Of a stretch of 9,575 nucleotides of DNA, positions 7,048 to 9,575 are shown piece by piece. The translations under genes were made by a program, and so were the position numbers. The notes beneath the pieces are model-generated. The model was given only the letters and a program-made list of their open reading frames with translations, made no database searches and was not told where the DNA came from. Origin of the DNA: Balneolaceae bacterium (GTDB taxonomy: Bacteria; Bacteroidota; Rhodothermia; Balneolales; Balneolaceae); NCBI GenBank assembly GCA_007123785.1, contig SLGL01000082.1, forward strand, positions 1 through 9,575, written 5' to 3'. Positions within the stretch are counted from its first letter, which is position 1. Each line of letters starts with the position of its first letter.

Positions 7048-8370
7048 TCAGTTATTATTTCCAAAAATGATGCTTTCCATGTCGCGGGTTTGCAGATTCT
7101 GGAGTTCGAGTACATATTCCAGATCAACGGTTCGAATGTGAGCCTGCTCGCTTTCCCATTCAGCAATTTGATTTTGACCTACTGTAACCACCCACCCGTT
7201 TTCAATGTTGAGGCCCTGTACACCGGCCATGCCACCGCTTTCGGCGATTATCTGAACCGGCACGAATGTTATATCTACAGGATCGGCTGTAGCGGTCAGT
7301 TCACCCTCTTCTTCAATCTGCTCCTCGGGTACCTGAACATCATCAAATTCAAGCTGGCTGGTTTCCATATCCGCCAGGTAAATTCCGGTTTCTCCTTCAA
7401 TCGGGTGATCATAGAGCGCTGTTTTTGGGACAAGTACCGATTGTTCGCTCTCACCGTAAACAATATCCAGACTAACGAACATCCCGGGCCTGAGTACTCT
7501 TTCGTTTTCCAGTACTTCAAGCTCGGCAATAGCGGAGTGTGTGATCGGGTCCAGAAACGGAGAAATGCGAACCACAACGGCTTCCACTCCCGGGTTTCCG
7601 ATATCTTCCGGTGATGTGACCAGCATTGCCTGGCTGCCCGGCTGAATGGCACTGCTCATTCTTTCTGTAAGGGGAACAAAAATTCGCATGTTGTCGATAT
7701 CACCGATTTGGAACAGGCGTGTGGAGTTGTCAACGTGCTGTCCCACTTCGGCGTTGCGACTACCCACCACGCCATCGATTGGTGCACGTACCACAGTATT
7801 TTCGAGATTCGTTCGCTGTTCCTCTACCTGAGAAGCTGCCCGCTCCATCTGGGATCGTGCAAGATCCACACTGGCCTGTGCCTCGTCGATATCAGCCTGT
7901 ATGGTTTCAAGTTCAAGCTCAGATTCAAGATCTTGCTCCGCAAGTTGCTGTGTACGCACAAACTGTGCTTGCAAGCGTCTAAGCGCCGCTTCGGCCTGAC
8001 GGACTTGTGCATCCGCAATCTGGTAATCAAATTCAGCCTGGTTAAGTTGTTCCCGGATGTCGTCATCACGCAATTGCACCAAGGGCTCGCCCTCTTCTAC
8101 TCTTTCTCCATCATTTACCAAAACTTCTGTTATTCGTGCATTAATTTCCGGGAAGATATCCACCTGATTTCTTGCACGCATTTCTCCGGTTGTTCGATGA
8201 ACAAGCGGAAGAGTTCCTTCCTGTACCTGGATCGCTTCTACTACAGGAACGGGGGTGCCAAAATCTCCGTTGCCAAACTCATCGTCTCCGCCGCATCCAA
8301 TCAGTGTCAAGGCCAGAGCAGCTACGAATAGTGACGAGAAACCGATCGCAGTAAAATTGCTGATATTCAT
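7048..8370 (-). CDS. RND efflux periplasmic adaptor, HlyD/AcrA-type membrane fusion protein (lipoprotein)
   Basis: 440 residues. The N-terminus is a lipoprotein signal ending LTLIGC, with Cys26 as lipid anchor, followed by an acidic Gly-rich linker (27-38). The adaptor architecture is complete: first half of the lipoyl domain (about 65-100, INARITEVLVNDGERVEEGEPL), an alpha-helical coiled-coil hairpin (about 103-190, rich in Glu, Gln, Ala and Arg), second lipoyl half (VVRAPIDGVVGSRNAEVGQHV, 193-213), then beta-barrel (about 225-310, with LRPGMFVSLDIVYG) and membrane-proximal region. The adaptor bridges the pump and an outer membrane channel. Odd points are an acidic insertion at about 342-366 in the membrane-proximal region and a C-terminal tail (about 403-440) that does not match the usual end of AcrA-like proteins. 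It is the first gene of the operon, so expression of both genes should depend on a promoter in 8371-8894; none was confidently found. No regulator gene is adjacent. Confidence 0.93.
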   Translation of the reverse strand: MNISNFTAIGFSSLFVAALALTLIGCGGDDEFGNGDFGTPVPVVEAIQVQEGTLPLVHRTTGEMRARNQVDIFPEINARITEVLVNDGERVEEGEPLVQLRDDDIREQLNQAEFDYQIADAQVRQAEAALRRLQAQFVRTQQLAEQDLESELELETIQADIDEAQASVDLARSQMERAASQVEEQRTNLENTVVRAPIDGVVGSRNAEVGQHVDNSTRLFQIGDIDNMRIFVPLTERMSSAIQPGSQAMLVTSPEDIGNPGVEAVVVRISPFLDPITHSAIAELEVLENERVLRPGMFVSLDIVYGESEQSVLVPKTALYDHPIEGETGIYLADMETSQLEFDDVQVPEEQIEEEGELTATADPVDITFVPVQIIAESGGMAGVQGLNIENGWVVTVGQNQIAEWESEQAHIRTVDLEYVLELQNLQTRDMESIIFGNNN

Positions 8371-8625
8371 TATTGGTTTAAATAAAATTGATTTGCGGAT
8401 ATATAATTAGTTCGCATGTTTAGATATTTTGACGGGAAACCTATATACTCGTTTGAAATAAAGATTTAAAAAATTATAAATTTCAAGTAAAATAAATCCG
8501 TTGAAAGTGTGGAGTTGATTCCAAAACCATCAAATATCCGATAATTTTCAGGTGATCAGAAACATCTTATTTACATTCTTATAAATAACAATATCAAAAT
8601 CTTCAGCGTTTAGAGGATTATTTAG

Positions 8626-8799
8626 TTTGAATTTATTTTACATGATTTTAAACAGGAAAGAATTCTTTGTTGTACCTATGGGAAGGATATTTATCATGAA
8701 AGCTCTGCTAATGGTGATTGGGAGGTTTTGGTTATGATGTGTCACCCGGAACATGCGGAGCTGATCAAAAATGAAGAGAGTGCAGTTGTAGCTTTTTAA
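8626..8799 (+). pseudogene. Coding-like fragment, possible gene remnant
   Basis: In one plus-strand frame the sequence is open from just after a TAG (8623-8625) to a TAA at 8797-8799, 57 codons. It translates as a soluble-looking peptide including YGKDIYHESSANGDWEVLV and CHPEHAELIKNEESAVVAF. Composition and codon choice resemble the neighbouring genes far more than the surrounding AT-rich spacer does. There is no ATG until the adjacent pair at 8734-8739, so the upstream part is either lost or the stretch is chance. I do not recognise the family. A decayed C-terminal piece of a small enzyme is one reading; a short real ORF of 22 residues from 8734 is less likely. Confidence is low. Confidence 0.25.
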
Positions 8800-8813
8800 T
8801 TTGAAATATCTGT

Positions 8814-8843
8814 TTGATCCTGCAATTATGTGAGAAATATATA
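8814..8843 (+). promoter_or_regulatory. Possible promoter of the HTATIP2-like gene
   Basis: TTGATC (8814-8819) is followed after 18 bases by TATATA (8838-8843), within a run of alternating TA. Transcription would start near 8850, giving a leader of about 45 bases before the ATG at 8895. Each hexamer matches the sigma-70 consensus at four of six positions. Chance similarity in AT-rich DNA is a real alternative. Confidence 0.3.
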
Positions 8844-8894
8844 TACATTCATGGTAAAACAGGTCGGATATTCAAATATTTATAAAGCAAAACC

Positions 8895-9563
8895 ATGCCA
8901 AAAACCATTAAAACTGCCACCCTTATCGGCGCCACCGGACTGATCGGCAGCCGGTTGCTGCTAATGCTTCAGGAGGATGATTGCATTGGCAGTATCCGCA
9001 TTCTTTCCCGCCGGACAGTGGAATTTACCAAGCCGAAAACGAAGGTTCAGGTGATCGATTTTTCTGAACTGAAACAGTTTCGCAGTGCCATTAATGGGAG
9101 TGATGCAGTGTTCTGCACTGTTGGAACAACCCAGAAAAAAGTAGATGGTGATGAAGAGGCTTACCGCAAGGTGGATTACGACATTCCCGTTAATGCGGCA
9201 AAGTTGTGTGCGGAGACAGCTTGTCCTCGCTTTCTACTGGTTTCCTCGGTGGGGGCTGACAGCAGCTCAGGCAGTTTCTACCTGAAACTGAAAGGGGAGG
9301 TGGAGGATGAGGTAAAAGAATCAGGAGTGCCGTCGGTTTCCATCTTTCGTCCATCTATTTTGCTGGGAGAGCGGAATGAGTCGCGCCCCGGAGAAACGAT
9401 TGGTAAAGTGGTGATGAAGGTTTTCTCATTTATGCTGCCTTCACGGATGAAACCTATCGATGCTGATGATGTAGCTATGGCTATGCTGTGGGCTGCCAAA
9501 CAGGGGCGGGAAGGATTTCATATCTATCAGTATCGGGAAATGATCAAAGCATCAAAAAAATGA
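8895..9563 (+). CDS. NAD(P)-binding Rossmann protein, HTATIP2/TIP30-like atypical SDR
   Basis: 222 residues. The N-terminal strand and dinucleotide loop TLIGATGLIGSRLL contain the G12-x-x-G15-x-x-G18 motif of extended/atypical short-chain dehydrogenases; Arg39/Arg40 after the second strand (ILSRR) could favour NADP. Further family marks are AVFCTVGTTQKK (71-82), LLVSSVGAD (114-122), Y129-LKL-K133 as the YxxxK catalytic pair, and FRPSILLGERNESRPGE (151-167), which closely resembles the FRPG-LL-R-ESRPGE segment of the human HTATIP2 (TIP30) group. Bacterial members are annotated only as NAD(P)H-binding oxidoreductases; the substrate is unknown. The protein is cytoplasmic, with no signal or membrane segment. 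The ATG at 8895 starts directly before the first Rossmann strand, so it is the natural start even though no Shine-Dalgarno is seen. The gene appears complete, with 12 bases of window left after the stop. Confidence 0.88.
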   Translation: MPKTIKTATLIGATGLIGSRLLLMLQEDDCIGSIRILSRRTVEFTKPKTKVQVIDFSELKQFRSAINGSDAVFCTVGTTQKKVDGDEEAYRKVDYDIPVNAAKLCAETACPRFLLVSSVGADSSSGSFYLKLKGEVEDEVKESGVPSVSIFRPSILLGERNESRPGETIGKVVMKVFSFMLPSRMKPIDADDVAMAMLWAAKQGREGFHIYQYREMIKASKK

Positions 9564-9575
9564 ACCATTATTCAG

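Larger units (their letters stand above)
8371..8894. other. 524-base AT-rich spacer between divergent genes
   Basis: The spacer separates the starts of the efflux operon (minus) and the HTATIP2-like gene (plus). Both promoters must lie here. The left 250 bases are extremely AT-rich with no open frame of note. They contain only weak AT-only inverted repeats, such as TTATTTA 8567-8573 with TAAATAA 8582-8588. No clear operator for a TetR or MarR regulator is visible. The section from 8626 to 8799 has coding-like composition and is described separately. Confidence 0.8.

Noticed and set aside
7708..8331. A 207-codon plus-strand open frame
   Set aside because: It is antisense to the adaptor coiled coil and lipoyl regions; the translation has no family signature and the adaptor is clearly the real product.
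8453..8486. TTGAAAT ... ATTTCAA inverted repeat upstream of the adaptor gene as a regulator site
   Set aside because: Only seven bases per arm in a region of nearly pure A and T, with a 20-base gap; chance is a sufficient explanation.
1..9575. CRISPR array, tRNA/rRNA genes, insertion sequence, prophage or toxin-antitoxin pair
   Set aside because: No regularly spaced direct repeats, no cloverleaf or rRNA-like sequence, no transposase or integrase motifs and no small paired ORFs were seen on either strand.

Overview
The window looks like an ordinary chromosomal stretch from a member of the Bacteroidota or a related FCB lineage. A marine Balneolota or Rhodothermota-type organism is a reasonable guess. 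The clues are moderate-GC genes separated by very AT-rich spacers, no convincing Shine-Dalgarno sequences in front of any start, several lipoproteins, and short degenerate palindromic repeats of a kind common in that group. This placement is inference; no rRNA or marker gene is present.

Layout. (i) At 1-405 (+) is the 3' part of a DUF411 family gene, a small Cys/His-rich protein often associated with copper handling; its start lies off the left edge. (ii) At 554-2575 (+) is a 673-residue serine hydrolase of the class C beta-lactamase/penicillin-binding-protein-like family with a four-helix membrane module at its C-terminus. (iii) A strong bidirectional hairpin terminator at 2588-2625 separates it from a convergent gene at 2666-3511 (-), which encodes a predicted lipoprotein with a beta-propeller-like (YncE/YVTN-type) fold. 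(iv) A 370-base spacer (3512-3881) carries a decayed cluster of inverted repeats. (v) At 3882-8370 (-) is a two-gene efflux operon: a lipid-anchored membrane fusion protein (7048-8370) followed 31 bases later by an RND inner-membrane pump (3882-7016). (vi) A 524-base AT-rich divergent spacer (8371-8894) holds a possible gene remnant near its right side. (vii) At 8895-9563 (+) is an NAD(P)-binding Rossmann protein related to HTATIP2/TIP30.

How the genes fit together. Only the adaptor and pump form a clear functional unit: together with a TolC-like outer membrane channel encoded elsewhere they would form a tripartite envelope exporter. The DUF411 protein and the pump could both concern toxic-compound or metal tolerance, but they lie in separate transcription units and the pump looks like the drug/hydrophobe (HAE1-like) type, not the metal (CusA) type, so a link is speculative. 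I found no tRNA, rRNA, CRISPR array, insertion sequence or phage gene, and nothing that makes a strong case for a new system. The observations most worth a second look are the repeat cluster at 3614-3797, the non-canonical proton-relay residues of the pump, the membrane-tailed hydrolase and the coding-like fragment at 8626-8799.
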